Source of the DNA: Subdoligranulum variabile
GTDB lineage: Bacteria; Bacillota; Clostridia; Oscillospirales; Ruminococcaceae
DNA: 64,000 nt
Direction of reading: 5' to 3'
Assembly: GCA_003343905.1 (NCBI GenBank)
Contig: QAKI01000051.1
Span: 82,190 to 146,189, forward strand
The translations under genes and the position numbers were made by a program. The notes under the pieces are model-generated. The model was not told the DNA's origin, searched no databases, and saw only the letters and a program-made list of their open reading frames with translations. Of this stretch, positions 25,399 to 34,324 are shown piece after piece; position 1 is the stretch's first letter, and each line of letters starts with the position of its first letter.

Positions 25399-25450
25399 AA
25401 CAGGTCTTTGCGGACGCTTCGGCGTTCTGGCAAGGACCTGTTTTTCTTTT
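25399..25450 (+). terminator. Terminator of the dcw cluster
   Basis: AACAGGTC (25399-25406) pairs with GACCTGTT (25435-25442). Inside, TTGC/GCAA and ACGC/GCGT close a TTCG tetraloop. A T-rich TTTTTCTTTT tail follows. Confidence 0.85.
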
Positions 25451-25544
25451 GGGGGATTTCGCATCTTCCGCTGGCGCATCAAAGGCAAAATCCGCTTGCC
25501 CGGCTTTTTTAAGAGGGACGCACACACAAGCGGGAAGAAATAAA

Positions 25545-25580
25545 AAACAGCCCTGCGGCCATATGGCCGCAGGGCTGTTT
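25545..25580. terminator. Bidirectional terminator between ftsQ and purB
   Basis: A perfect 16-bp stem with arm AAACAGCCCTGCGGCC and an ATAT loop, flanked by A and T residues on both sides. It ends the purine operon from the minus strand and backs up the dcw terminator from the plus strand. Confidence 0.88.
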
Positions 25581-25603
25581 GGTATGTGGGGGTCAGACCA
25601 GGA

Positions 25604-27037
25604 TCAGACGTTCAGTTCCACTTTCTGGCCTACGTCCTGGGCGTTGGCAGCCAGGACCGGGGCGATGACTTCTTTCAGGTATTCTTCCACCTGTTCGGGC
25701 GCACGGCCGGTGAAGGCTTCGGGGCTGAGTTCGGCCTCGATCTCCTCGCGGGTCAGGCCGAAGGCGGGGTCCGTTTCCACACGGGCGATCATGTCGTTGG
25801 GCAGGCCCTCCTGCTTGACGACGGCGGCGGCAGCCACGGCGTGCTCACGCAGGCGTTCGTGCAGTTCCTGACGGTCGCCGCCCTTCTTGACGGCCTTCAT
25901 CATGATGTTCTCGCTGGCCATGAACGGCAGTTCCGCCATGACGCGGGCGCGGACCACCTTGGGGTAGACCACCAGCCCGTCGGACACGTTCAGCAGGATG
26001 TTCAGGATGGCGTCGGTAGCCAGGAAGCCCTCCGCCATGGCGATGCGCTTGTTGGCGGAATCGTCCAGCGTGCGCTCGAACCACTGAGTACCGGCGGTCA
26101 TGGCGGGGTTCAGCACATCCACCATCAGGTAGCGGGCCAGCGCGCAGATGCGCTCGCAGCGCATGGGGTTGCGCTTGTAGGGCATGGCCGAAGAACCGAT
26201 CTGGTTCTTTTCAAACGGTTCTTCCATTTCCTTGAAGTTGGCCAGCAGGCGAATGTCCGTCGCCATCTTCATGGCGCTCTGGCCCAGGCCCGCCACGGCG
26301 GACAGCACATTGTAGTCCACCTTGCGGCTGTAGGTCTGGCCGCAGACCGGCACGACCTTGTCAAAGCCCATCTGGGCGCAGACGTCGGCTTCCACAGCCT
26401 TCACTTTGGCGGAATCGCCGTTGAACAGTTCCATAAAGCTGGCCTGGGTGCCGGTGGTGCCCTTGACGCCGCGCAGCGCCAGCTGGCTGATCTGGTGGTC
26501 GATCTCCTCCAGATCCATGTACAGCTCGTTCATCCACAGCGTGGCGCGCTTGCCCACGGTGGTGAGCTGCGCGGGCTGGCAGTGGGTGTAGGCCAGGCAG
26601 GGCATGGCCTTGTATTCGTCGGCAAATTTGGCAAGGTTCGCCAGAACGCCGATGATCTTCTTGCGCACGAGCTGCAGGGCTTCCCGCATGATGATGACGT
26701 CGGTGTTGTCGCCCACGTAGCAGCTTGTGGCGCCCAGATGGATGATGCCCTTGGCCTTGGGGCACTGCAGCCCGTAGGCGTAGACGTGGCTCATCACGTC
26801 ATGGCGCACCAGCTTTTCCCGCGCGACGGCATCTTCGTAGTTGATGTCGTCCTTGTGGGCTTCCAGTTCGGCGATCTGCTCGTCGGTGATGGCAAGGCCC
26901 TGTTTCTGTTCGGCCTTGGCCAGCGCGATCCACAGCTTGCGCCAGGTGCGGAATTTGTTGTCGTCGGAGAAGATGTACTGCATCTTCTCCGAGGCGTAAC
27001 GGGTGGAGAAGGGGGAAATATAACGGTCGTGGGGCAT
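25604..27037 (-). CDS. purB: Adenylosuccinate lyase
   Basis: 477 residues of the fumarase/aspartase superfamily. The signature SSAMPYKRNP lies at about residues 282-291; the catalytic His region THCQPAQ (151-157) and GATSCYVGDNTD (102-113) are present. It acts twice, releasing fumarate from SAICAR and from adenylosuccinate. The ATG at 27037 follows AAAGAGG; an upstream in-frame TTG is not needed. It is the last gene of the purine operon, 36 bp after the second micro membrane protein. Confidence 0.96.
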   Translation of the reverse strand: MPHDRYISPFSTRYASEKMQYIFSDDNKFRTWRKLWIALAKAEQKQGLAITDEQIAELEAHKDDINYEDAVAREKLVRHDVMSHVYAYGLQCPKAKGIIHLGATSCYVGDNTDVIIMREALQLVRKKIIGVLANLAKFADEYKAMPCLAYTHCQPAQLTTVGKRATLWMNELYMDLEEIDHQISQLALRGVKGTTGTQASFMELFNGDSAKVKAVEADVCAQMGFDKVVPVCGQTYSRKVDYNVLSAVAGLGQSAMKMATDIRLLANFKEMEEPFEKNQIGSSAMPYKRNPMRCERICALARYLMVDVLNPAMTAGTQWFERTLDDSANKRIAMAEGFLATDAILNILLNVSDGLVVYPKVVRARVMAELPFMASENIMMKAVKKGGDRQELHERLREHAVAAAAVVKQEGLPNDMIARVETDPAFGLTREEIEAELSPEAFTGRAPEQVEEYLKEVIAPVLAANAQDVGQKVELNV

Positions 27038-27073
27038 AGCGTAAACCTCTTTCTGCAATAGTTGTGGGTAGGG

Positions 27074-27181
27074 TCAGCGGCGGCTGCACAGATACCGGAT
27101 CATGCACACGATACCCAGAATATAGAACACAAGCTGAACGCCAGTAAACAGAACGCCCAAAAGCATCAACAGGATATTCAT
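27074..27181 (-). CDS. Micro membrane protein B (35 residues), paralogue of the preceding small gene
   Basis: ATG at 27181 with CAGGAGG 8 bp upstream; stop TGA at 27074-27076. The start is MNILLMLLGVLFTGVQL. One hydrophobic helix spans about residues 3-27, followed by a positive end: FYILGIVCMIRYLCSRR. The C-terminal half matches the small protein encoded just upstream (FYLLGIACMLKFLSRR), with hydrophobic or Lys/Arg swaps at most differing sites and many synonymous codon changes, so selection is on the protein. Expected topology is one membrane span with the Arg-Arg end in the cytoplasm. It lies 32 bp after its paralogue and 36 bp before purB, inside the purine operon. I recognise no family; a regulator of a membrane transporter or a membrane anchor is only a guess. 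Confidence 0.72.
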   Translation of the reverse strand: MNILLMLLGVLFTGVQLVFYILGIVCMIRYLCSRR

Positions 27182-27213
27182 GGCGGATACCTCCTGATTT
27201 TATAGCTGGGTCG

Positions 27214-27327
27214 TCAGCGGCGGGATAAAAACTTGAGCATACAGGCGATGCCCAACAGGTAAAAGGCGAATCGGAGCAGTTGGAAGGCCCACCCCGCCGA
27301 TGGCATAACAAAACCGGTCGTATACAT
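27214..27327 (-). CDS. Micro membrane protein A (37 residues)
   Basis: ATG at 27327 with GAGGAAAG about 7 bp upstream; stop TGA at 27214-27216. It begins MYTTGFVMPSAGWAFQLL, has one hydrophobic helix at about residues 13-33 and ends FYLLGIACMLKFLSRR. It shares the FY(L/I)LGI(A/V)CM(L/I)(K/R)(F/Y)L...SRR pattern with micro protein B directly downstream. It starts 25 bp after the purL stop in the same transcription unit. Two consecutive short genes, both with good ribosome sites and the same C-terminal pattern, are unlikely by chance. Function unknown. Confidence 0.72.
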   Translation of the reverse strand: MYTTGFVMPSAGWAFQLLRFAFYLLGIACMLKFLSRR

Positions 27328-27352
27328 TTTGCTTTCCTCGCTGTCTGCGGCG

Positions 27353-30300
27353 TTACAGCTTGAAGTAGTTGACACCGCCCTCAAAGATCGGCTGGTACTT
27401 GTCGCCGGTCACGTTCTTGTACAACTGGTCGCCGCTGCGCTCGCTGTGGCCCATCTTGCCGAATACACGGCCGTCGGGGCTGGTGATGCCCTCAATGGCA
27501 AGCACCGAACCGTTGGGATTGTAGCGCAGGTCCATGCTGGGCTGGCAGCGCAGGTCCACATACTGGGTGGCGATCTGGCCATTTTCGATCAGCTGCTTCA
27601 GCAGCGCGTCGTTGCAGACGAAGCGGCCTTCGCCGTGGCTGATGGCGATCAGATGCTCGTCGTTCACGTCGCATTCGCTCAGCCAGGGACTCTTGTTGCT
27701 GGCAACGCGGGTGCGCACCAGCATGCTCTGGTGGCGGTGCAGCGTGTTGAAGGTCAGCGTGGGATCGTCCGCCGTGATGGGACGGATCTCTCCATACGGC
27801 ACAAGCCCCAGTTTGATGAGCGCCTGGAAGCCGTTGCAGATGCCCAGCGCCAGGCCGTCCCGCTGGTTCAGCAGGCGGTTGACGGCGTCGGCCACAGCCG
27901 GCGCGCGGAAGAACGCCGCAATGAACTTGGCGGAGCCGTCCGGCTCGTCACCGCCGGAGAAACCGCCCGGCAGCATCAAAATCTGGGCCTGATCCAGTTC
28001 CTTGACCAGGGCTTCGCAGCTTTCGGCTACGTCGGCGGGGGTCAGGTTCTTGAGCACCAGCACATGGGGGTCGCCGCCCGCACGGCGGAACGCGCGGGCC
28101 GTGTCGTACTCGCAGTTGGTGCCGGGGAACACCGGGATCACGACCCGCGGTGTTGCCAGACGCACCGCAGGGGCCACGCGCTGCAGGGCCGTGCACTCAT
28201 AGCGCAGGGCCTCCACCTCGCCGTCCTTCTTGCGGTAGGGGAAGACGGGCTCCAGCTTGGACTCCCACAGTTCCTGCAGGCGGGCCAGGTCGATGGTCTT
28301 GCCCTCGGCTTCCAGCGTGTAGTCCACGGTGGTGAAGCCGATGAACTCGCCGGCGGCGGGGTCCAGCAGTTCCAGAATGACAGCGCCGTAGGCGGGCTTG
28401 AACAGGTCGTTCAGGTTCAGGTCATTGCTCAACTGCAGGCCCACATGGTTGCCTACGCACATCTTGAACAGGGCTTCGGCCACACCGCCGTAACCGGGGG
28501 TCGCGGCGGCCAGCACCTTGCCCTCGTCGATCATCTGCTCCACGGTCTTGTAGATGGACAGCAGGCTGGCGATCTCCGGCAGGCCGTTCTTGTACTGGGG
28601 CCGCAGCAGCACGACGGAGCTGTTGGCCTTCTTGAACTCGGCGCTCTGCACATCACGCACGTTGCCGATGGCGGTGGCAAAGCTCACCAGCGTCGGGGGA
28701 ACGTCCAGCCCCTCAAAGCTGCCGGACATGGAATCCTTGCCGCCGATGGACGCAATGCCCAGGCCCATCTGCGCATCCAGCGCGCCCAGCAGGGCGGCCA
28801 GCGGCTTGCCCCAGCGGGTGGGGTCGTCGTTCATATGCTCAAAATATTCCTGGAAGGTCAGGTACATGTCCTCGTGATGGAAACCGGCGCAGACCAGCTT
28901 GGTCACGCTTTCCACCACGGCCAGGTACGCGCCGCGGTAGGGGTCGGCTTCGGTCAGGTAGGGGTTGAAGCCCCAGGACATGCCGGAGCAGGTGGTGGTC
29001 TCGCCGTCCACCGGCAGCTTGGCGGCCATCGCCATGGTGGGGGTGAGCTGGTACTTGCCGCCGTAGGGCATCAGCACGGTGGCCGCGCCGATGGTGGAGT
29101 CGAACCGCTCGCCCAGGCCTTTCTGGCTGCAGACGTTCAGATCGGTGACGAGATTTTCCAGCTTTTCCTCAAAGGTGGAACCAGCCCACTGGGGCTGCCA
29201 TACATGGCCCGGCAGGATATGCACGTTGGCGTGGCGCTCGGCGCCGTTGGAGTTCAGGAACTCGCGGGACAGGTCCACGATGGCCTTGCCATTCCAGAAC
29301 TCGCGCATACGCTTCTCTTCGGTGACGGTCGCCACGATGGTGGCTTCGAGGTTTTCCTCGTGGGCGTAGGCGATGAAGGTGTCGGCGTCCTCGGCTGCCA
29401 CCGCCACGGCCATGCGCTCCTGGCTCTCGCTGATGGCCAGTTCGGTGCCGTCCAGGCCCTCGTACTTCTTGGTGACTTTGTTCAGGTCGATGCGCAGGCC
29501 GTCGGCCAACTCACCGATGGCGACCGACACGCCGCCCGCGCCGAAGTCGTTGCAGCGTTTGATCAGGCGGCAGGCGTCCGCACGGCGGAACAGGCGCTGC
29601 AGCTTGCGCTCAATGGGGGCGTTGCCCTTCTGGACTTCTGCGCCGCAGGTCTCCAGACTCGTCAGCTTGTGCGCCTTGGAGGAGCCGGTCGCGCCGCCGA
29701 TGCCGTCACGGCCCGTGCGGCCGCCCAGCAGGATGACCACATCGCCGGGGGCGGGTTCTTCCCGGCGCACATGGCTGGCCGGGGTGGCGCCCACGACGGC
29801 GCCGATCTCCATGCGCTTGGCGACATAGCCGGGGTGGTAGAGTTCCGCCACCTGGCCGGTGGCAAGGCCGATCTGGTTGCCATAGCTGGAATAGCCCGCC
29901 GCGGCCGTAGTCACCAGCTTGCGCTGGGGCAGCTTGCCGGGCATCGTTTCCGCCACCGGCTGCAGCGGGTCGCCCGCGCCGGTCACGCGCATGGCCTGGT
30001 ACACATAGCTGCGGCCGGACAGGGGATCGCGGATCGCGCCGCCGATGCAGGTGGCCGCACCGCCGAAAGGCTCGATCTCGGTGGGATGGTTGTGGGTTTC
30101 GTTCTTGAACAGGAACAGCCAGTCCTGCATTTCGCCATCCACGTCGCACTGGATCTTGACGGTGCAGGCGTTGATCTCCTCGCTCTCGTCCAGATTCTTG
30201 AGGATGCCGCGCTGCTTCAGCGCCTTGGCGCCGATGGTCGCGCAGTCCATCAGGGTACGGTTCTTCTTGTCGCGGCCGGTCTCCTCCCGCAGCGCCATAT

Positions 30301-31039
30301 AGCGGTCAAAGGCCGCCTGGACCAGTTCATCGTCAATCTGCACATCGTCCAGGATGGTGCCGAAGGTGGTGTGGCGGCAGTGGTCGGACCAGTAGGTGTC
30401 GATCAGGCGGATCTCGGTGATGGTGGGGTCGCGGTGTTCGCTCTTGAAGTAATCCTGGCAGAACACGATGTCGGCGTGGTCCATCGCCAGGCCCTTCTCG
30501 GTGCGGAACGCTTCCAGCGCGTCGTCGTCCAGCGCCGTGAAGCCGTCCAGCGTTTCGACCTCCGTGGGGATGGCAAACTCCATCTTCAGCGTGGCGCGCG
30601 GTTCCAGGCTGGCCTCACGCGCTTCCACGGGGTTGATGAGGTATTTCTTGATGGCGGCCAGATCCTCGTCGGTCAGGTCGCCGTCCAGCAGGTAGACCTT
30701 GGCGCTGCGCACGTCGGGGCGCTCGCCCTGGCTCAAAAGCTGGATGCACTGGCTGGCGGAGTCGGCGCGCTGGTCGAACTGGCCGGGCAGGTACTCCACC
30801 GCAAAAACATGGCCCGCAGCGGGCAGTTCCCGGTAGGTCACGTCCACCGGCGGTTCGCTGAATACGGTGGGGATGGCCTGCTCGAACAGGCTTTCGTCGA
30901 TGCCTTCCACATCATAACGGTTCACCAGCCGCAGGCCGGTGAGGCGGGTGATGCCCAGCAGGTCCACCAGTTCGTGGAACAGGCCCTGGGCTTCGCCGTC
31001 AAAACCGTGCTTTTTCTCAACATAAATGCGATATACCAT
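27353..31039 (-). CDS. purL: Phosphoribosylformylglycinamidine synthase, single-chain
   Basis: 1228 residues. The N-terminal PurS-like region and two AIRS-type halves include HNHPTEIEPFGGAATCIGG and GGKDSMSGSF. The C-terminal class I glutamine amidotransferase domain has PVFPGTNCEYD and the nucleophile Cys in LALGICNGFQALIKLG, with HGEGRF near the end. It converts FGAR, ATP and glutamine to FGAM. This is the fused PurL-PurQ architecture rather than separate PurS/Q/L. GGGAGG precedes the ATG. It lies between purD (15 bp upstream) and the micro membrane proteins. Confidence 0.96.
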   Translation of the reverse strand: MVYRIYVEKKHGFDGEAQGLFHELVDLLGITRLTGLRLVNRYDVEGIDESLFEQAIPTVFSEPPVDVTYRELPAAGHVFAVEYLPGQFDQRADSASQCIQLLSQGERPDVRSAKVYLLDGDLTDEDLAAIKKYLINPVEAREASLEPRATLKMEFAIPTEVETLDGFTALDDDALEAFRTEKGLAMDHADIVFCQDYFKSEHRDPTITEIRLIDTYWSDHCRHTTFGTILDDVQIDDELVQAAFDRYMALREETGRDKKNRTLMDCATIGAKALKQRGILKNLDESEEINACTVKIQCDVDGEMQDWLFLFKNETHNHPTEIEPFGGAATCIGGAIRDPLSGRSYVYQAMRVTGAGDPLQPVAETMPGKLPQRKLVTTAAAGYSSYGNQIGLATGQVAELYHPGYVAKRMEIGAVVGATPASHVRREEPAPGDVVILLGGRTGRDGIGGATGSSKAHKLTSLETCGAEVQKGNAPIERKLQRLFRRADACRLIKRCNDFGAGGVSVAIGELADGLRIDLNKVTKKYEGLDGTELAISESQERMAVAVAAEDADTFIAYAHEENLEATIVATVTEEKRMREFWNGKAIVDLSREFLNSNGAERHANVHILPGHVWQPQWAGSTFEEKLENLVTDLNVCSQKGLGERFDSTIGAATVLMPYGGKYQLTPTMAMAAKLPVDGETTTCSGMSWGFNPYLTEADPYRGAYLAVVESVTKLVCAGFHHEDMYLTFQEYFEHMNDDPTRWGKPLAALLGALDAQMGLGIASIGGKDSMSGSFEGLDVPPTLVSFATAIGNVRDVQSAEFKKANSSVVLLRPQYKNGLPEIASLLSIYKTVEQMIDEGKVLAAATPGYGGVAEALFKMCVGNHVGLQLSNDLNLNDLFKPAYGAVILELLDPAAGEFIGFTTVDYTLEAEGKTIDLARLQELWESKLEPVFPYRKKDGEVEALRYECTALQRVAPAVRLATPRVVIPVFPGTNCEYDTARAFRRAGGDPHVLVLKNLTPADVAESCEALVKELDQAQILMLPGGFSGGDEPDGSAKFIAAFFRAPAVADAVNRLLNQRDGLALGICNGFQALIKLGLVPYGEIRPITADDPTLTFNTLHRHQSMLVRTRVASNKSPWLSECDVNDEHLIAISHGEGRFVCNDALLKQLIENGQIATQYVDLRCQPSMDLRYNPNGSVLAIEGITSPDGRVFGKMGHSERSGDQLYKNVTGDKYQPIFEGGVNYFKL

Positions 31040-31054
31040 GATATTGCCTCCCGG

Positions 31055-32341
31055 TTACTGCATGGCGGCCAGTGCACGGGCACCAATGTCGCCACGCTTG
31101 TGCAGTTTATCAAAATGGATGGCCTCGCTGGCGCTGTACGCCTGTTCCAGCGCATGGGGCAGGGTGTCCGCGGTGGCGGTCACGCCCAGCACCCGGCCGC
31201 CGCTGGTGACCAGGACGCCGTCCTTGAGGGCGGTGCCGGCATGGTAGACGGTCACGCCGTCGCGGCCCGCAAGCTGGCCTTCGGTCAGGCCGGTGATCTC
31301 CTTGCCTTTCTCATAGGAAAGGGGATACCCGCCGGAAGCCAGGATCACGCAGGCCGCCGCGCCGTCCCGGAACTTCACTTCGGTATCGGCCAGCGTGCCG
31401 TTGGTGGTCGCCAGCATGACGGTCAGCAGATCGCTTTCCAGCAAAGGCAGCACCACCTGGGTCTCAGGGTCGCCGAAGCGGCAGTTGTACTCGATGACCT
31501 TCGGGCCGTCGGGGGTCAGCATCAGGCCGAAGTACAGGCAGCCCTTGAAGGGGCAGCCCTCCGCCTGCATGGCTGCCACCGTGGGCAGGAAGATCTCCCG
31601 CATGCAGCGCTCGGCCACTTCCGGGGTGTAGTAGGGGTTGGGGGCCACGGTGCCCATGCCGCCGGTGTTCAGGCCCTTGTCGCCGTCCAGCGCGCGCTTG
31701 TGGTCCATGCTGGACACCATCGGCTTGACGGTCTTGCCGTCGCAGAAAGACAGCACGCTCACTTCGGGGCCGGTCAGGAATTCTTCCACCACCACATGGT
31801 TGCCGGAAGCGCCGAACTTTTTATCCAGCATAATTTCCTTGACGCCGGCGGCCACTTCCTCGTGGTTCTGGCAGATCAGCACGCCCTTGCCCAGGGCCAG
31901 GCCGTCGGCCTTGAGGACCACGGGGTATTTGTTTTTGCTTTCCACATATGCCAGCACCTGCGCGGGGTCGTCAAACACCGCATAGTCCGCGGTGGGGATG
32001 CCGTATTTCTGCATCAGGTTCTTGCTGAATACCTTGCTGGCTTCGATGCGGGCTGCGGCCTTGTCGGGGCCGAACGCCGGGATGCCCACGGCCGCCAGGG
32101 CGTCCACCATACCCAGCGCCAGGGGATCGTCCTGGGCTACGACCACATAGTCAAAGGCTTCCTCCCGGGCAAAAGCGACCATGGCATCCACATCGGTGGC
32201 TGCGATATTCTTGCAGCGGGCGTCATAGCTGATGCCGCCGTTGCCGGGGGCGCACCAGATCTCGGTGCACCGGGGGCTTTGCTTCAGCGCGCGGATGATG
32301 GCGTGTTCGCGCCCGCCGCCGCCTACGACGAGAATCTTCAT
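31055..32341 (-). CDS. purD: Phosphoribosylamine--glycine ligase
   Basis: 428 residues, ATP-grasp. It begins MKILVVGGGGREHAII and contains GLALGKGVLIC, GPEVSVLSF and NCRFGDPETQ. It forms GAR from PRA, glycine and ATP. The ATG at 32341 has AAAGGAG 8 bp upstream; a GTG 21 bp earlier is less likely. A 63-bp gap separates it from the AICAR formyltransferase gene, with an imperfect hairpin near 32370-32400. Confidence 0.96.
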   Translation of the reverse strand: MKILVVGGGGREHAIIRALKQSPRCTEIWCAPGNGGISYDARCKNIAATDVDAMVAFAREEAFDYVVVAQDDPLALGMVDALAAVGIPAFGPDKAAARIEASKVFSKNLMQKYGIPTADYAVFDDPAQVLAYVESKNKYPVVLKADGLALGKGVLICQNHEEVAAGVKEIMLDKKFGASGNHVVVEEFLTGPEVSVLSFCDGKTVKPMVSSMDHKRALDGDKGLNTGGMGTVAPNPYYTPEVAERCMREIFLPTVAAMQAEGCPFKGCLYFGLMLTPDGPKVIEYNCRFGDPETQVVLPLLESDLLTVMLATTNGTLADTEVKFRDGAAACVILASGGYPLSYEKGKEITGLTEGQLAGRDGVTVYHAGTALKDGVLVTSGGRVLGVTATADTLPHALEQAYSASEAIHFDKLHKRGDIGARALAAMQ

Positions 32342-32404
32342 AGTAAACTCCTTTGACAGCACAACTGCCCGCGACGAAAAAACGCCGCAGGCAAGTGCGA
32401 TTTT

Positions 32405-33586
32405 TTAATGATGGAACAGCCGGATGCCGCAGAACGCCATGGCGATGCCGTAGCGGTCGCAGGTGTCGATGACCTGCTGGTCGCGGATGGAGCCGCCCGG
32501 CTGCACGATGGCCGTCACGCCGCTGCGGCGGGCGCGCTCGATGTTGTCGCCAAAGGGGAAGAAAGCGTCGCTGCCCAGCGAAACGCCGGTCACCTGATCC
32601 AGCCAGGCGCGCTTTTCCTCAGCAGTCAGCGGGGCGGGCTGCTCGGTGAAGGTCTCGGCCCACACGTCGTCCCCGATCACATCCTCCGGCGTGTCGCCGA
32701 TGTACACGTCGATGGCGTTGTCCCGGTTGGGCTTGGTAATGTCGGGGCGGAAGGGCAGGTCCAGCACCTTGGGCATGTGGCGAAGCTGCCAGTTGTCGGC
32801 CTTCTGGCCCGCCAGGCGGGTGCAGTGCACGCGGCTCTGCTGCCCGGCGCCCACGCCGATGGTCTGGCCGTCCTGCACATAGCAGACGCTGTTGGACTGG
32901 GTGTACTTCAGCACGATCAGGCTGATAATAAGGTCACGGCGCTGCTCGGCGCTGATCTCCTTGTTTTTGGTGACGATGTTCTGCAGCATCGTCGCGTCGG
33001 AGATCTCCAGGTCCTGGCGGCCCTGCTCGAAGGTGACGCCGAACACGGTGCGCGTTTCCAGCGGGGCGGGCTCGTAGTTCGGGTCGATCGCCACGATGTT
33101 GTAATTGCCTTTTTTCTTGGATTTGAGGACTTCCAGCGCGTCGGCGTCATAGCCGGGGGCGATGATGCCGTCGCTGACCTCATGCTGGATCAGCTTCGCG
33201 GTCGCCAGGTCGCACACGTCGGACAGCGCGATCCAGTCCCCGAAGCTGGACATACGGTCGGCGCCGCGGGCGCGGGCGTAGGCACAGGCCAGGGGAGAGA
33301 GCTGCGCATCCGGGGCCACATGGTACATGGCGCGCAGGGTGTCATCCAGCGGCAGGCCGATGGCCGCGCCCGCGGGGGACACATGCTTGAAGCTGGCGGC
33401 GGCGGGCATGCCCAGCGCCTTCTTCAGATCGCGCACCAACTGCCAGGAGTTGAAGGCGTCCAGAAAATTGATGTAGCCGGGGCGGCCGTTCAAAATTTCC
33501 ACCGGCAGTTCGGCGTCGCCGGTCATGTAGATGCGGGCGGGCTTCTGGTTCGGGTTGGTGCCGTATTTCAGCTCAAATTCTTTCAT
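32405..33586 (-). CDS. AICAR formyltransferase (stand-alone, no IMP cyclohydrolase domain)
   Basis: 393 residues that match only the AICARFT half of PurH: LKYGTNPNQKPARIY, SFKHVSPAGAAIG and SDAFFPFGDNIERA with the catalytic Lys-His pair in the KHVSPAG segment. The MGS-like IMP cyclohydrolase domain of normal PurH (about 200 residues) is missing. It transfers a formyl group from 10-formyl-THF to AICAR. The missing cyclohydrolase activity is supplied by the PurO-type gene directly upstream, whose stop is 3 bp before this ATG. GGAGGGG precedes the start. Confidence 0.93.
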   Translation of the reverse strand: MKEFELKYGTNPNQKPARIYMTGDAELPVEILNGRPGYINFLDAFNSWQLVRDLKKALGMPAAASFKHVSPAGAAIGLPLDDTLRAMYHVAPDAQLSPLACAYARARGADRMSSFGDWIALSDVCDLATAKLIQHEVSDGIIAPGYDADALEVLKSKKKGNYNIVAIDPNYEPAPLETRTVFGVTFEQGRQDLEISDATMLQNIVTKNKEISAEQRRDLIISLIVLKYTQSNSVCYVQDGQTIGVGAGQQSRVHCTRLAGQKADNWQLRHMPKVLDLPFRPDITKPNRDNAIDVYIGDTPEDVIGDDVWAETFTEQPAPLTAEEKRAWLDQVTGVSLGSDAFFPFGDNIERARRSGVTAIVQPGGSIRDQQVIDTCDRYGIAMAFCGIRLFHH

Positions 33587-33589
33587 GGA

Positions 33590-34321
33590 TTACCCCTCCA
33601 CCGCAGTGTATTTGTTCAGGATCACGTCTTTGTAGTCGCCGGTCTCCAGCGTGACGGTGCGCACGAACAGGCTGACCTTGTTCTCCTTGTTCAGCGAACG
33701 CCACAGCTTTTCGGCAAAGGCGGCGCCGTCGTTTTCATCAAGGGCCACCCGCATCGGCTCCCCGGCATAGCTGGGGATGGGAGAGCCGTTCTTCACATAG
33801 GTGCTGATGAAGTGCCCCTCGCCGGCCAGCGGCTGGGGATAGTCGAAGGTCTGGCGCTCCACGCTGGCAGCGTTGCCCTCGCAGCTTTTGACGATGGACA
33901 GCTTGTAGCCGCCGCGGCGCATATCCAGCGCGCCGGAAATGCGCGGCGTAAAGTTGGGCGCGTCGTCCTCATAGGTGCGGGTCGCCAGCGCGGCCTCGAA
34001 GCTGTAGCCCGGGAACAGGTTGCCGTTCATGAACTGGGCGATCGTGTCGGTCTGGTCGCCGTTGGTGACAACGGTGGTCTCCCGCAGGGTCAGCACGGCG
34101 TTGTAGATGATCAGGTGCGGGTCCTCCAGCTTGGCCGGGTCGGCGGCCACCGTGCGGATGCCGCCGGGGATGGCCTCAAACACGCGGTTGCGGCTGTTGG
34201 CGCTGCGCCCCATGATCCAGTAGGCGGCCACCGCCTTTTTGCCGTCGGGGGTCAGCCCCAGCACGATGCCGCGGCCGGGGTAGTCGTTGCCCGCAAGATA
34301 TTTGTACAGATTCTTTTTCAT
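33590..34321 (-). CDS. purO: IMP cyclohydrolase, archaeal PurO type
   Basis: 243 residues. Conserved PurO-family stretches are YPGRGIVLG near the N terminus, RSANSRNRVF, VVTNGDQTDTI, FTPRISGALD and GHFISTYVKNGSP. This family was first described in archaea and closes FAICAR to IMP, with no similarity to PurH. It is placed between purN and the stand-alone AICAR formyltransferase, 3 bp from each, so the pair replaces bifunctional PurH. GAGGTG precedes the ATG. Confidence 0.9.
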   Translation of the reverse strand: MKKNLYKYLAGNDYPGRGIVLGLTPDGKKAVAAYWIMGRSANSRNRVFEAIPGGIRTVAADPAKLEDPHLIIYNAVLTLRETTVVTNGDQTDTIAQFMNGNLFPGYSFEAALATRTYEDDAPNFTPRISGALDMRRGGYKLSIVKSCEGNAASVERQTFDYPQPLAGEGHFISTYVKNGSPIPSYAGEPMRVALDENDGAAFAEKLWRSLNKENKVSLFVRTVTLETGDYKDVILNKYTAVEG

Positions 34322-34324
34322 AGC

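Noticed and set aside
27329..32356. A 1,675-codon open frame on the plus strand opposite purL and purD
   Set aside because: It is antisense to two clear enzymes and is a by-product of GC-rich codon use. Its His/Gly/Ala/Val-heavy composition has no protein-family features.
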